Assembly (NCBI GenBank): GCA_001516025.1
Contig: LOEU01000021.1
Coordinates: 1 to 64,000, forward strand
Reading direction: 5' to 3'
Source: a bacterium BRH_c32
GTDB taxonomy: Bacteria > Bacteroidota > Ignavibacteria > Ignavibacteriales > Melioribacteraceae
Length of the DNA stretch: 64,000 nucleotides
Below, in pieces: positions 38,429 to 47,838 of the stretch (within the stretch, counting starts at the first letter, position 1; each line of letters opens with the position of its first letter). Made by a program: the position numbers and the translations under genes. The notes below the pieces were generated by a model. It made no database searches. It was not told the origin of the DNA and saw nothing but the letters and a program-made list of their open reading frames with translations.

Positions 38429-39205
38429 TTATTCGAAAAAGGATCTTATCCATGGGTAAGTTGATTTCTCTAGTTCTTCGAACGATCCTTCTGCAGCGCA
38501 TACGCCATCTTTAAGAACAATAATTCTATTTGCCGTAAGTCTGGCGCATTCAATATCGTGTGTGATAATTATAGATGAAGTATGATATTTTTCTTGTACT
38601 GCAATTATTAAGTTGCTTATTTCTTTTGATGTTATGGGATCAAGTCCCGTTGTAGGTTCATCGTAAAGCATAATTTCTGGTCTTAAAATCAAGGTACGGG
38701 CTAAACCTAATCTTTTGCGCATACCTCCGGAAAGTTCCGAAGGCGTCTTATCGATTGCTTCATCAAGCCCTACTTCATGCAAAGCTTCTTGAATTAGAAT
38801 ATCCAGTTCCTCTTTCTTCATTGAGTCTATCTGCCGTCTTAAAGGAAATTCAAGATTCTCTCTTACCGACATTGAATCGTATAATGCGCCGCTTTGAAAA
38901 AGAAACCCGATTCTTCTATAAATTTTAATTAATTCTTTCTGTTTTAATTCCGATACATCCTTGCCAAATATTATAAGCTTGCCATTATCAATTTCTATTA
39001 ATCCTACAATACACTTAATAAGTACAGATTTACCCGTTCCCGATTGTCCTAGTATTACCAGGTTTTCTCTTTTCTTAATACACAGATTGATATCCTTGAG
39101 CACATCATTATTACCAAATGATTTTTTTAGATGTTGCATCTCAACAACTATTTCTTCCGGACTATTATCGATACTGCTTTTTATTTTTATCTCGCTATCT
39201 GTCAT
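38429..39205 (-). CDS. mlaF: ABC transporter ATP-binding protein (MlaF-like)
   Basis: The 258-residue ATPase has Walker A GQSGTGKS, the Q-loop region FQSGALYDSMSVREN, signature LSGGMRKRLGLA, Walker B IMLYDEPTTGLDP, and the switch histidine in IITHD. The sequence LYDSMSVRENLEFPLR is typical of the MlaF branch. It powers lipid transport by the permease encoded just upstream (18 bp gap) together with the MCE protein. Confidence 0.92.
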   Translation of the reverse strand: MTDSEIKIKSSIDNSPEEIVVEMQHLKKSFGNNDVLKDINLCIKKRENLVILGQSGTGKSVLIKCIVGLIEIDNGKLIIFGKDVSELKQKELIKIYRRIGFLFQSGALYDSMSVRENLEFPLRRQIDSMKKEELDILIQEALHEVGLDEAIDKTPSELSGGMRKRLGLARTLILRPEIMLYDEPTTGLDPITSKEISNLIIAVQEKYHTSSIIITHDIECARLTANRIIVLKDGVCAAEGSFEELEKSTYPWIRSFFE

Positions 39206-39223
39206 TATTAAACCGATTAAATT

Positions 39224-40042
39224 TTATTGAAGTAAACTTGTAATCTGAACTGCTATCATATCAATTATAAAAACCATCAAGGATGCAAATACTACTGCCG
39301 AGTTAGACGCTTTTCCAACACCTTCTGTACCTTTAGTAGAATTGTATCCTTTATAACTACCTATTAGTCCAATTGCAAATCCGAAGAAAAATGTTTTAGC
39401 TATCGCTGGAAAAAGATCAGCGAATGCGAGACTTTGGAATACCTGAGAAAAATAAAAGTAGGCACTTACATTTCCCTTTTTATTAACCCCTACAAAAGAT
39501 CCGAGCAATCCAACTGCATCTGCAAAGATTACTAATATTGGAAGCATTAATGTCGCTGATAGAACTCTTGTAACTACAAGATACTTACATGGATTTGTAT
39601 CAGATACCTGCATCGCGTCTATTTGCTCGGTTACTTTCATTGAAGCTAATTCAGCTCCTATTCCGGAACCGACTTTTCCTGCAAAGATTAATGCAGTAAT
39701 AACAGGCCCTATTTCTCTAATTAGTGAAACCGCCACCATTGCAGGAAGCCACGATTCAGCTCCAAACTTTGCAAGCGTAGGCCTTGATTGTATTGTAAGG
39801 ACTAGCCCTATAATAAATCCCGTTATAGCAATTAATGGAAGTGATTTATAACCTATTAGAAAAGACTGTTTCATAATTTCATTAAACTCATAAGGCGGCT
39901 TTATAACTTCTTTTAAGAATCGAATAGTAAAAAAAGTAATTGAATAGGCTTCTGAAAAGAATTTTCCAATGATTGAATCCGTCTTGAGAATTTGACTATC
40001 ATTTTTTCCCTTTTCAATATTTACATCCTGAGTTTCTGACAA
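39224..40042 (-). CDS. mlaE: ABC transporter permease (MlaE-like)
   Basis: The 272-residue integral membrane protein has about five to six helices and the MlaE family signature LIREIGPVITALIFAGKVGSGIGAEL, ending in the coupling region MKVTEQIDAMQVSDTNP. The start is TTG 40042, with GGAGG about 9 bp upstream. It is the first gene of the mlaE-mlaF-mlaD operon on the minus strand. Confidence 0.92.
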   Translation of the reverse strand: MSETQDVNIEKGKNDSQILKTDSIIGKFFSEAYSITFFTIRFLKEVIKPPYEFNEIMKQSFLIGYKSLPLIAITGFIIGLVLTIQSRPTLAKFGAESWLPAMVAVSLIREIGPVITALIFAGKVGSGIGAELASMKVTEQIDAMQVSDTNPCKYLVVTRVLSATLMLPILVIFADAVGLLGSFVGVNKKGNVSAYFYFSQVFQSLAFADLFPAIAKTFFFGFAIGLIGSYKGYNSTKGTEGVGKASNSAVVFASLMVFIIDMIAVQITSLLQ

Positions 40043-40467
40043 ATATATTCCTCCTTTTCGATCTAATTTTATTCAATGATTAATTCAATGATTAACCAAT
40101 ACAATTTCTCACCATATCTTTCTATATTTATTATGTAAGATGCGGAATAAAGAGTAGGAAAACTATCGATCATAAGGATGAAAAATGGGTTACATCCTTT
40201 TTATAAAATGGCTTGATCTTGAAGGTCCTTGTTCAACTATCTGAGCAGAAATTTCTAATCCGGAATAGACAAGTTTTCCTTTTCTCATTTATTTTAAGTT
40301 TGTTTATTGTTAAAAGAATTGTAAAAGCTCATTGTATTATGTTAAGTATATTCCTAACATAGGAAGTAAATAAAAAGGAAATTCAAATGAAAAATCTATT
40401 CCTATAAACGAAAGCAAAATAGATTACAATATTAGACAGTCAATCAAAGTAATTAAAGACAAGAACA

Positions 40468-40633
40468 AATTGGAATGATAACAACTCGATTGAAGTATCG
40501 GTTCCTGAAAACGGTCTTGGGATACCGGAATTTTATGTCAGAAAAATTATTCAGAATAGAAGAAGACCTAAATAAACTGGATATATTCAAAGGCATCGAA
40601 AAGAGAGATGAAAAAACAAATCTCGCAATGTAA
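40468..40633 (+). pseudogene. Eroded histidine-kinase ATPase fragment
   Basis: One frame reads SIEVSVPENGLGIPEFYVRKII, which matches the G1 region of HATPase domains (VxDNGIGIPEEYxxKIF). After a frame change, DIFKGIEKRDEKTNLAM aligns loosely with the following RLHxxEEYxGTGIGLAI. Only this piece of a kinase remains. Confidence 0.4.
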
Positions 40634-40680
40634 GATTAGTAACAATTTTAGTAACAATCTCGGACATGATAGGAGGGTTT

Positions 40681-40720
40681 AAAAGAAAAAACCTCGTTTT
40701 CGGGATAAAAAACGAGGTTA
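40681..40720 (-). terminator. Rho-independent terminator of tRNA-Arg
   Basis: A perfect stem (AACCTCGTTTT paired with AAAACGAGGTT) encloses a small loop around CGGGAT. On the minus strand it is followed by TTTTTTCTTTT. It lies directly behind the tRNA. Confidence 0.85.
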
Positions 40721-40725
40721 TTTAG

Positions 40726-40799
40726 TACACCCGCAGGGATTCGAACCCCGAACCTTCTGATCCGTAGTCAGATGCTCTATCCAATTAAGCTACGGGTGC
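40726..40799 (-). tRNA. tRNA-Arg (anticodon ACG)
   Basis: The minus strand folds as a cloverleaf: acceptor GCACCCG with CGGGTGU (G-U terminal pair), D arm AGCTTAATTGGATAGAGC, anticodon stem TCTGA/TCAGA around loop CTACGGA with anticodon ACG, and T arm with GGTTCGAATCC-type loop. The 3-prime CCA is not encoded. Confidence 0.95.
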
Positions 40800-41152
40800 A
40801 TTTTATTACTTCTTAAAACTATTTAGTCAACAAATATAATTCATCTTATTAGAACTTGCAATTCAAAATCACTCCATTCTTTTTCATATCGAAATAATTA
40901 TTAGCCATCTGATTATGAGTCAGATGGTAATTCTCAGGGGATAGTAAGTAGCGTATCTTATATGTCTCAACATAAAATGAATGAGGGGTTACTCCGGATG
41001 TTACTCGAAATAGAATTTCGAAATCACCTAACAAAAATAATCCCTTTGAAATGAAGCATTTGAATGATAATTATCTTATATTAAAGTTAAACACCGATAT
41101 ACGTGAAATAATGAATATCAATTGATTATGAATTTCTAAAATAGGAGAATAT
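40800..41152. other. Intergenic stretch upstream of the dehydrogenase gene
   Basis: No gene is supported. It contains a perfect inverted repeat at 40905-40927 (CCATCTGA and TCAGATGG around a 7-nt loop). This resembles the anticodon arm of the neighbouring tRNA-Arg but lacks a T arm. The promoter of the next gene should lie at the right end, where AGGAG precedes ATG 41153. Confidence 0.45.
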
Positions 41153-42298
41153 ATGAATAAATTAAAATTTGGAGTAATTGGTACATCGAAAAAAGAGGAT
41201 GAAAGACGAATCCCGATTCACCCCGATCACCTAATGCGCCTTCCCGAAGATATAAGACGACAATTGATTTTTGAGGAGGGTTATGGCAAACCTTTTGATA
41301 TCACAGATGAGGAATTAGCATATCTTTCAGGTGGCACTGCCTCACGACATGAATTACTTGCCGATCTCGGTAATGTGATTCTCGCCAAACCGGTAACCGA
41401 AGATTTCGAGGAATTGAAAGAAGGCGGAATTCTTTGGGGTTATCCTCATTGTGTCCAACAGATTGCTCATACTCAAGCTGCAATCGACCGTAAACAAACT
41501 CTCATTGCATTTGAGGATATGTTCGTCTGGGGTCCTAATGATCAAATCGGACGACATACATTCTATAAAAATAACGAAATGGCAGGATACTGCGGAGTGA
41601 TTCATTCACTGCAATTAAAAGGAATCGATGGACATTACGGAAATTCGCGCAAAGCAATAATTTTTAGTTTTGGAGCCGTTAGCCGAGGAGCAATCTATGC
41701 GCTTAAAGCTCGTGGATTTACCGATATTACGATTTGCATCCAACGTCCCGATCATGAAGTAAGAGAAGAAGTACTTGATTGTCATTATGTTCGTATTCGT
41801 GATGGACATGAAGGTGAAGCTCGCATGATAGTCGTCGAGCATGACGGAACAGAATATCCATTAGCTGACTTGATTAATCAATCCGATATTATAGTTAATG
41901 GTATCTTGCAAGAGCCAAGTAATCCGATGCTATTCGTTGCAGAAGATGAAATATCCGATCTCAAGCCCGGATGCTTAATTATTGATGTAAGCTGCGATGA
42001 AGGTATGGGATTTTCTTTTGCCAAACCGACTTCGTTTAAGAATCCTATGTTCAAAGTAGGAAAGATAGATTATTACGCAGTCGATCATACACCAAGTTAT
42101 CTTTGGGAAAGTGCCTCGCGCTCTATTTCTGCCGCTCTGCTTGTTCATTTGCCCGATGTAATAAAAGGATACGAAAGTTGGCAAGAAAATGAGACTATCC
42201 GCCGCGCAATAAATTTAGATAAAGGAATTATTCAAAAACCGGATATTCTTTCATTCCAGAATCGTGAAGAATCATATCCCTATGCAATTAAAAATTAA
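41153..42298 (+). CDS. Alanine dehydrogenase / N5-(carboxyethyl)ornithine synthase-like NAD(P)-dependent enzyme
   Basis: The 381-residue protein belongs to the AlaDH/PNT superfamily. The N-terminal domain has the substrate-side DERRIPIHPDHLMRL, EEGYG and a VILAKPV stretch. The dinucleotide-binding segment is AIIFSFGAVSRGAIYALKARG, a variant of the usual GxGxxG. LIIDVSCDEG and AVDHTPSYLWESASRSIS lie near the C terminus, like the VDHTPS-type motif of AlaDH relatives. It should catalyse NAD(P)H-linked formation or breakdown of an alanine- or alanopine-type amino acid. The nearby ornithine carbamoyltransferase makes an ornithine-related substrate plausible, but this is inference. AGGAG precedes the start. 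Confidence 0.7.
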   Translation: MNKLKFGVIGTSKKEDERRIPIHPDHLMRLPEDIRRQLIFEEGYGKPFDITDEELAYLSGGTASRHELLADLGNVILAKPVTEDFEELKEGGILWGYPHCVQQIAHTQAAIDRKQTLIAFEDMFVWGPNDQIGRHTFYKNNEMAGYCGVIHSLQLKGIDGHYGNSRKAIIFSFGAVSRGAIYALKARGFTDITICIQRPDHEVREEVLDCHYVRIRDGHEGEARMIVVEHDGTEYPLADLINQSDIIVNGILQEPSNPMLFVAEDEISDLKPGCLIIDVSCDEGMGFSFAKPTSFKNPMFKVGKIDYYAVDHTPSYLWESASRSISAALLVHLPDVIKGYESWQENETIRRAINLDKGIIQKPDILSFQNREESYPYAIKN

Positions 42299-42515
42299 GT
42301 GAACATAAGCGATCTGAAATTATTTTATTCTTCCCTTGTATTTTTCCTAAAAATTCAAGAACTTGAAGGATTGATTAATAAACAAATTTTATGACAGACC
42401 TCAAGAAAGAAAACAAATTCTACTTTCAAAAGCTTAATGGGCTTTTATTGCGCCATTGCCCGGATCTCTAACTTCGCCGCAATTGCGTTAATATTTTTTC
42501 AATCAAGGAGAAATT

Positions 42516-44348
42516 ATGTGCGGTATAGTTGGATATATTGGAAGCAAAAATTGTGTACCAATTTTAATTGACGGTCTTAAAAGACTCGAATATAGAGGTT
42601 ATGACTCAGCAGGAATTGCAGTTATTCATGAAGACTCCTGCGAATCTATAAAAACAAAAGGTAAAGTAAGCGAATTAGAAAAATTAGTTAATTCAAAAGG
42701 AACTATTTCTAATCTCGGAATAGGGCATACACGCTGGGCTACTCATGGCGAGCCGAGTATGGTGAATGCTCATCCTCATCTTAATGCCGATAAAAATCTG
42801 TTCTTAATCCATAATGGAATTATTGAAAATTATGCTTCCATTAAAAAAGCTCTTATGAAAGAAGGTTATTCATTCGTAAGCGAAACAGATTCCGAAGTTG
42901 TTGTTCATCTTATCGATCGTTACTTAAAAAAGAATTTCAAACTTGCCACAGCAGTTCGCTTCGCTCTTAATGAAGTGGAAGGCACTTATGGTATCGCGGT
43001 TATTTATCAAAAAGAACCCGATAAAATAGTTGTGGCTCGTAAAGGTTCACCACTCGTTCTCGGAATTGGTGAAAACGAAAATTATATTGCTTCCGATGTA
43101 AATGCACTGATTGCACACACCAATAGGATAGTCTATTTGGATGATAATGAAATCGTTGAAGTTTATCGTGATCATTTCCACGCTAAAAATATCACCGATG
43201 AAGATATTATTAAAGAAATCCAGCAGGTGGATCTCGATATAGAATCGATTACAAAAGGCGGTTATCCCCATTATATGCTTAAAGAGATAATGGAGCAGCC
43301 GGATTCACTTTTTAATTCTATGCGCGGTCGCTTACTCGAAGATGAAGGTATCTCTAAACTTGGAGGTCTTCAAGGATTTGAAGATCGAATTGCTAATTCT
43401 GATCGTATTCTTATCTCTGCTTGCGGCACTTCGTGGCACGCAGCTCTTGTAGGCGAATATATGCTCGAGCAATATGCAGGCATTCCCGTAGAAGTGGAAT
43501 ATGCTTCCGAATTTAGATATCGTCATCCAATCATTAATAAGAATGATACTGTAATATTCATATCCCAAAGCGGTGAAACGGCTGATACACTTGCAGCACT
43601 CAAAGAGGCAAAGAAGAAAGGTGCTTTGTGTCTCGGTGTTTGTAATGTTGTCGGCTCTTCAATTGCGAGGGAATCTGATGCAGGTGTTTATATCCATGCC
43701 GGACCTGAAATTGGTGTCGCATCTACAAAAGCTTTTACATCCCAACTTGTTGTATTAGCACTAATCACTCTCCTTGTTGCACGCAGAAGGCATCTCAGTA
43801 TCACTGAGGGTCAATATATCATGCGGGAAATGAGAGATATCCCTGAAAAGGTAAAAGAAATTCTTAAACTCAATGACGCTATTGAATTGATAGCAGAAGA
43901 GTATAAGGACGTTACAAATTTTCTTTATCTCGGAAGAGGATATAATTTCCCCGTGGCATTAGAAGGTGCACTTAAATTAAAGGAAATCTCCTACATTCAT
44001 GCAGAGGGTTATCCCGCTGCCGAAATGAAGCATGGTCCAATTGCTTTAATCGATGATAATATGCCCGTAGTTGTTATCGCTACTAAGGATGCTGTTTATG
44101 AAAAAGTACTCAGCAATATCCAGGAAGTGAAAGCACGAAATGGCAGAATCATTGCTATCGCATCAGAGAACGATGATGAAATCGATTCACTCGTGGATCA
44201 TAGCATTAAGATTCCTAATACGGCTAATCTGCTTTGTCCAATCCTTTCCGTAATTCCATTGCAATTACTTGCATATCATATTGCGGTTAAGAAGGACTTG
44301 AATGTGGATCAGCCCAGAAACTTAGCAAAGAGTGTTACAGTTGAATAA
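42516..44348 (+). CDS. glmS: Glutamine--fructose-6-phosphate aminotransferase (isomerizing)
   Basis: The 610-residue enzyme is full length. The N-terminal Ntn glutaminase starts MCGIVGYIG with catalytic Cys2 after Met removal, and has GHTRWATHG. Two SIS domains follow, with SACGTSWHA, ISQSGETADT and the C-terminal DQPRNLAKSVTVE that is the family hallmark. It makes glucosamine-6-phosphate from fructose-6-phosphate and glutamine, the first step to UDP-GlcNAc for peptidoglycan and LPS. AAGGAG precedes the ATG. The upstream leader does not show the conserved core of the glmS ribozyme. It is followed after 26 bp by the P-loop gene. Confidence 0.97.
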   Translation: MCGIVGYIGSKNCVPILIDGLKRLEYRGYDSAGIAVIHEDSCESIKTKGKVSELEKLVNSKGTISNLGIGHTRWATHGEPSMVNAHPHLNADKNLFLIHNGIIENYASIKKALMKEGYSFVSETDSEVVVHLIDRYLKKNFKLATAVRFALNEVEGTYGIAVIYQKEPDKIVVARKGSPLVLGIGENENYIASDVNALIAHTNRIVYLDDNEIVEVYRDHFHAKNITDEDIIKEIQQVDLDIESITKGGYPHYMLKEIMEQPDSLFNSMRGRLLEDEGISKLGGLQGFEDRIANSDRILISACGTSWHAALVGEYMLEQYAGIPVEVEYASEFRYRHPIINKNDTVIFISQSGETADTLAALKEAKKKGALCLGVCNVVGSSIARESDAGVYIHAGPEIGVASTKAFTSQLVVLALITLLVARRRHLSITEGQYIMREMRDIPEKVKEILKLNDAIELIAEEYKDVTNFLYLGRGYNFPVALEGALKLKEISYIHAEGYPAAEMKHGPIALIDDNMPVVVIATKDAVYEKVLSNIQEVKARNGRIIAIASENDDEIDSLVDHSIKIPNTANLLCPILSVIPLQLLAYHIAVKKDLNVDQPRNLAKSVTVE

Positions 44349-44374
44349 TAACAATATAACAAGGAGCAGTAATA

Positions 44375-45694
44375 ATGGAACGCAGAAATGTAATTATCAT
44401 GGGAGCCGCAGGCCGCGACTTTCATAATTTTAATGTATGGTTTAGAGGTAACGAAGCTTATAACGTCGTAGCTTTCACGGCTACTCAGATTCCGAATATC
44501 GATGGAAGAGTATATCCTACCGAATTAGCAGGGGATTTATATCCTAATGGTATCAAAATTTATGAAGAAAAGGAACTTCCGCAATTAATCAAAGACTTAA
44601 AAGTTGATGAAGTTGTTTTCGCTTATTCAGATGTAACTTTTGAATATGTAATGACAAAGGCATCATTAGTAAATGCTGCAGGTGCATCATTCCGTTTAAT
44701 GGGTGCTGCCGAAACTGAAGTGGCTTCTACTAAACCGGTTGTTGCGGTACTTGCAACAAGAACCGGCTGCGGTAAGTCCCAGACTTCACGTAAGATCGTA
44801 AAATTATTACGCGATGCGGGTAAAAAAGTTGTAGCAATCCGTCACCCCATGCCTTATGGCGATTTAGTAAAACAAAAAGTTCAGAGATTCGCCGAGCTTT
44901 CCGATCTTGATAAACATGAATGTACAATCGAAGAGAGAGAAGAATATGAGCCACATATCGCTCTCGGCGGTATTATATATGCAGGTGTGGATTATGAGGC
45001 AATCTTAAGAGAAGCCGAAAAAGAAGCTGACGTAATTTTATGGGATGGCGGTAATAATGATTTCTCTTTCTATAAAGCTGACGTTACTTTCACGGTTGCA
45101 GATCCTCATAGACCGGGACATGAAATGAAATACTATCCTGGCAATACTTCTTTAAGAATGGCTGATGCGGTTATTATTAATAAAGTTGATTCTGCCGATC
45201 CTAAGAATGTGGAAATCGTTAAAGAAAATATTAAATCCGTTAATCCTAATGCTATAATTATTCCTGCTAATTCACCTTTAACTGTCGATGATGAATCTCT
45301 TATCAAAGGTAAAAATGTATTAGTAGTGGAAGACGGTCCTACTCTTACACATGGCGAAATGAAATTTGGCGCCGGTACAGTAGCTGCAGAAAGACTTGGT
45401 GCTGCTTCAATAGTTGATCCTCGTCCATTTACCGTAAAATCGATTACCGCTACTTACGAAAAATATCCTAATATCGGCATTCTTCTTCCGGCAATGGGTT
45501 ATGGCGATGATCAGATGAGAGACCTTGAAGAGACAATCAATAAAACCGAATGTGATTCAGTGATTATCGGTACTCCAATCGATCTTGGACGTATTCTTAA
45601 AATCAATAAACCTTCTACTCGTGTAATGTATGAGTTAGATGAAATCGGTGAAAACAATTTAGAATCCGTGATGAAGGCAAAAGGGATTTTATGA
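44375..45694 (+). CDS. Cyclic 2,3-diphosphoglycerate synthetase-like P-loop protein
   Basis: The 439-residue protein has an N-terminal Rossmann-like region (RNVIIMGAAGRDFHNFN, about 1-125). A P-loop domain has Walker A ATRTGCGKSQTSRK. Then come WDGGNNDFSFYKADVTF, DPHRPGHE and a GTPase-like base-recognition motif INKVD. This matches the family of archaeal cyclic 2,3-diphosphoglycerate synthetase and its uncharacterised bacterial homologues (COG2403). Bacterial members often occur beside carbamate kinase and ornithine carbamoyltransferase, as here, where its stop overlaps the next start by 4 bp. Whether this homologue makes the cyclic compatible solute or has a regulatory or GTPase role in carbamoyl-phosphate metabolism is not known. 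Confidence 0.82.
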   Translation: MERRNVIIMGAAGRDFHNFNVWFRGNEAYNVVAFTATQIPNIDGRVYPTELAGDLYPNGIKIYEEKELPQLIKDLKVDEVVFAYSDVTFEYVMTKASLVNAAGASFRLMGAAETEVASTKPVVAVLATRTGCGKSQTSRKIVKLLRDAGKKVVAIRHPMPYGDLVKQKVQRFAELSDLDKHECTIEEREEYEPHIALGGIIYAGVDYEAILREAEKEADVILWDGGNNDFSFYKADVTFTVADPHRPGHEMKYYPGNTSLRMADAVIINKVDSADPKNVEIVKENIKSVNPNAIIIPANSPLTVDDESLIKGKNVLVVEDGPTLTHGEMKFGAGTVAAERLGAASIVDPRPFTVKSITATYEKYPNIGILLPAMGYGDDQMRDLEETINKTECDSVIIGTPIDLGRILKINKPSTRVMYELDEIGENNLESVMKAKGIL

Positions 45695-46632
45695 AAAAAA
45701 TAGCTGTCGTGGCATTCGGAGGCAACGCTTTATTGCGAGGCAACGAAACCGGCACTATTGAAGAACAAGAACAAAATACGTACGATACTTGCGAAAAGCT
45801 TATTCCATTGCTCGAAAAGGGTTATGACATTGTCATAACCCACGGCAATGGTCCGCAAGTGGGAAATATTTTATTACGTAATGAAGCCGGTAATAAAGAG
45901 TATAATCTTCCAAAGATGCCGCTTGATGTCTGCGTTGCAGATTCTCAAGGAGGTATCGGTTATATGATCGAAAGATCGATGCGTAATGCTCTTTCTAAAA
46001 CTAAATTTAAGAAGAATGTTGTAGCAGTTATTACTCAAGTTCTTGTGGATGCTAAGGACCCTGCTTTTGAAGCTCCTACTAAACCGATCGGCAGATTTTA
46101 CTTAAAAGAAGAAGCCGATCTTTTATCAAAAGCGAATGGCTGGATATTCAAAGAAGATGCGGGTAAAAGAGGCTGGAGACGAGTTGTCGCATCTCCTAAA
46201 CCGATTGACCTTATGAATAAAAAAGTAATAAGGGACTTGGTGAAGAAGGGGAATATAGTCATTGCGGCAGGCGGCGGCGGTATCCCTGTTTTTAGACATG
46301 AAAATAAATATCTCGAAGCTATCGAAGCAGTAGTCGATAAAGATTCAGCTTCGGCTCTTCTTGCTTCTGAAATCAAGGCTGATGAATTTTTGATAATTAC
46401 CGATGTACCGAAAGTATTTATCAATTATAAAAAGCCGGATCAAAAAGAGCTTGATACTATTACTCTCGCTGAGGCAAAGAAATATTTGGATGAAGGTCAA
46501 TTCCCTGCCGGCAGTATGGGTCCTAAGATTAAAGCAGCAATGGATTTTATCTCCAATGGAGGCATGATTGCCACCATTACTTCGGAAGCTGAATTATTAA
46601 AAGAAAATTTCGGAACTAAAATTATACCATAA
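45691..46632 (+). CDS. arcC: Carbamate kinase
   Basis: The 313-residue enzyme belongs to the amino-acid-kinase fold: VVAFGGNALL at the N terminus, ITHGNGPQVGNILLRNE, AAGGGGIPVF and GSMGPKIKAA. It converts carbamoyl phosphate and ADP to ATP, CO2 and ammonia, or the reverse at high ammonia. It overlaps the P-loop gene (ATGA) and precedes ornithine carbamoyltransferase by 13 bp. Together these two can gain ATP from citrulline. Confidence 0.95.
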   Translation: MKKIAVVAFGGNALLRGNETGTIEEQEQNTYDTCEKLIPLLEKGYDIVITHGNGPQVGNILLRNEAGNKEYNLPKMPLDVCVADSQGGIGYMIERSMRNALSKTKFKKNVVAVITQVLVDAKDPAFEAPTKPIGRFYLKEEADLLSKANGWIFKEDAGKRGWRRVVASPKPIDLMNKKVIRDLVKKGNIVIAAGGGGIPVFRHENKYLEAIEAVVDKDSASALLASEIKADEFLIITDVPKVFINYKKPDQKELDTITLAEAKKYLDEGQFPAGSMGPKIKAAMDFISNGGMIATITSEAELLKENFGTKIIP

Positions 46633-46645
46633 AGGAGAATTATTT

Positions 46646-47578
46646 ATGGCAATCAATATGAAAGGGAAAGATCTTATTTCGATAGCCGATCTTTCGATTG
46701 AAGAAGTTTATCAGATTTTTGATGTTGCAAAAACTCTTAAAGAAGAAAATTATACCGGGAAACCTCATCGTGTTCTCGAAGGTAAAACTCTCGGAATGAT
46801 CTTCGCAAAACCATCCACTCGTACGCGTATCTCTTTTGAAGTTGGTATCTATCAACTCGGCGGAATGGGACTATATTTTAATCAGAACGATCTTCAAATC
46901 GGTAAAAGCGAAAATATTCATGATACGGCAAAAGTATTATCACGCTATTTATCGGGTATTATGATTAGAACTTTTTCTCATCAGGACGTAATCGATTTGG
47001 CAAAGTATGCTTCGATACCTGTAATCAATGGTCTTACTGATTTATTACATCCTTGTCAAGTATTAACTGATCTATTTACTGTCTTAGAGAAGAAGAGGGA
47101 ACTTCGCGGACTTAAATTAGCATATATCGGCGATGGCAATAATATGGCTCATAGCTTGCTTAATGGCTGCTCTAAAGTAGGTATGGATATTTCAATAGCA
47201 TCTCCTTCGGGTTATAAACCGCAAAAAGAAATCGTGGATGCGGCACTCGTTAATGCTAAATATATGGGAAGTAAATTGGAAATACTTGATGATCCTATTG
47301 CAGCGGTTAAAGATGCCGATGTAGTTTATACTGATGTATGGGCATCGATGGGTCAGGAAAAAGAAGCACAGGATAGAAAAGCTAAATTCGCATCTTATCA
47401 GGTCAATCCTGAATTAGTAAAAAATGCTAAAGAAGATTATATATTTATGCATTGCCTGCCGGCTCATCGCGGTGATGAAGTGGTCGATGAAGTTGCGGAT
47501 TCGGCAAATAGCGTGATATTTGATGAAGCTGAAAATAGAATGCACGTTCAGAAAGCGGTAATGGCATTAGTAATGTAA
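46646..47578 (+). CDS. argF: Ornithine carbamoyltransferase
   Basis: The 310-residue enzyme has the carbamoyl-phosphate site KPSTRTRISFEVG, the HPCQVLTD loop and the ornithine-binding HCLPAHRGDEVVDEV. It catalyses ornithine + carbamoyl phosphate to citrulline + phosphate. The linkage to carbamate kinase suggests a catabolic (ArcB-like) direction, but no arginine deiminase gene is in the window and the rest of arginine biosynthesis is absent too. Direction cannot be decided from sequence. AAGGAG precedes the start. Confidence 0.95.
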   Translation: MAINMKGKDLISIADLSIEEVYQIFDVAKTLKEENYTGKPHRVLEGKTLGMIFAKPSTRTRISFEVGIYQLGGMGLYFNQNDLQIGKSENIHDTAKVLSRYLSGIMIRTFSHQDVIDLAKYASIPVINGLTDLLHPCQVLTDLFTVLEKKRELRGLKLAYIGDGNNMAHSLLNGCSKVGMDISIASPSGYKPQKEIVDAALVNAKYMGSKLEILDDPIAAVKDADVVYTDVWASMGQEKEAQDRKAKFASYQVNPELVKNAKEDYIFMHCLPAHRGDEVVDEVADSANSVIFDEAENRMHVQKAVMALVM

Positions 47579-47651
47579 TTTTTCTTTGTGAATACTGATT
47601 TTTATTTGGAATTAAAGAAAATATGTTCTTATATTTGGATTCTATTTTTTA

Positions 47652-47724
47652 GGGCAGATAGCTCAGTCGGTAGAGCAAAGGACTGAAAATCCTTGTGTCG
47701 GCGGTTCGATTCCGTCTCTGCCCA
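47652..47724 (+). tRNA. tRNA-Phe (anticodon GAA)
   Basis: Acceptor GGGCAGA pairs with TCTGCCC. D arm TAGCTCAGTCGGTAGAGC, anticodon stem around CTGAAAA with anticodon GAA, and T arm GGCGGTTCGATTCCGTC are canonical. CCA is not encoded. Confidence 0.97.
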
Positions 47725-47730
47725 CATTCT

Positions 47731-47766
47731 CAAATCCGGTTACCGAGCCGGATTTCTTCTTTTAAA
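47731..47766 (+). terminator. Rho-independent terminator of tRNA-Phe
   Basis: The stem AAATCCGG / CCGGATTT closes an 8-nt loop and is followed by CTTCTTTT. It lies just behind the tRNA. Confidence 0.8.
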
Positions 47767-47838
47767 CCCCTCTCAAAATTTCAACATTAGCAAATATCAT
47801 TTCAATCCTATATATTTAAGAAAAACAAATGAACTATT

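Larger units (their letters stand above)
40043..40725. other. Intergenic stretch upstream of mlaE with an eroded kinase fragment
   Basis: The promoter of the mla operon must lie near 40050-40150 on the minus strand. A short tandem repeat of ATTCAATGATTA (about 40073-40098) is there. A decayed histidine-kinase fragment is at 40468-40633, and a tRNA terminator at 40681-40720. Nothing else is recognisable. Confidence 0.45.

Noticed and set aside
40849-41034. A 61-codon minus-strand reading frame upstream of the dehydrogenase gene
   Set aside because: No recognisable family, no ribosome site, and it spans the inverted repeat; probably chance.
42299-42515. glmS ribozyme in the leader of glmS
   Set aside because: The leader lacks the conserved ribozyme core; only a loose ATTGCG/CGCAAT pairing is visible.
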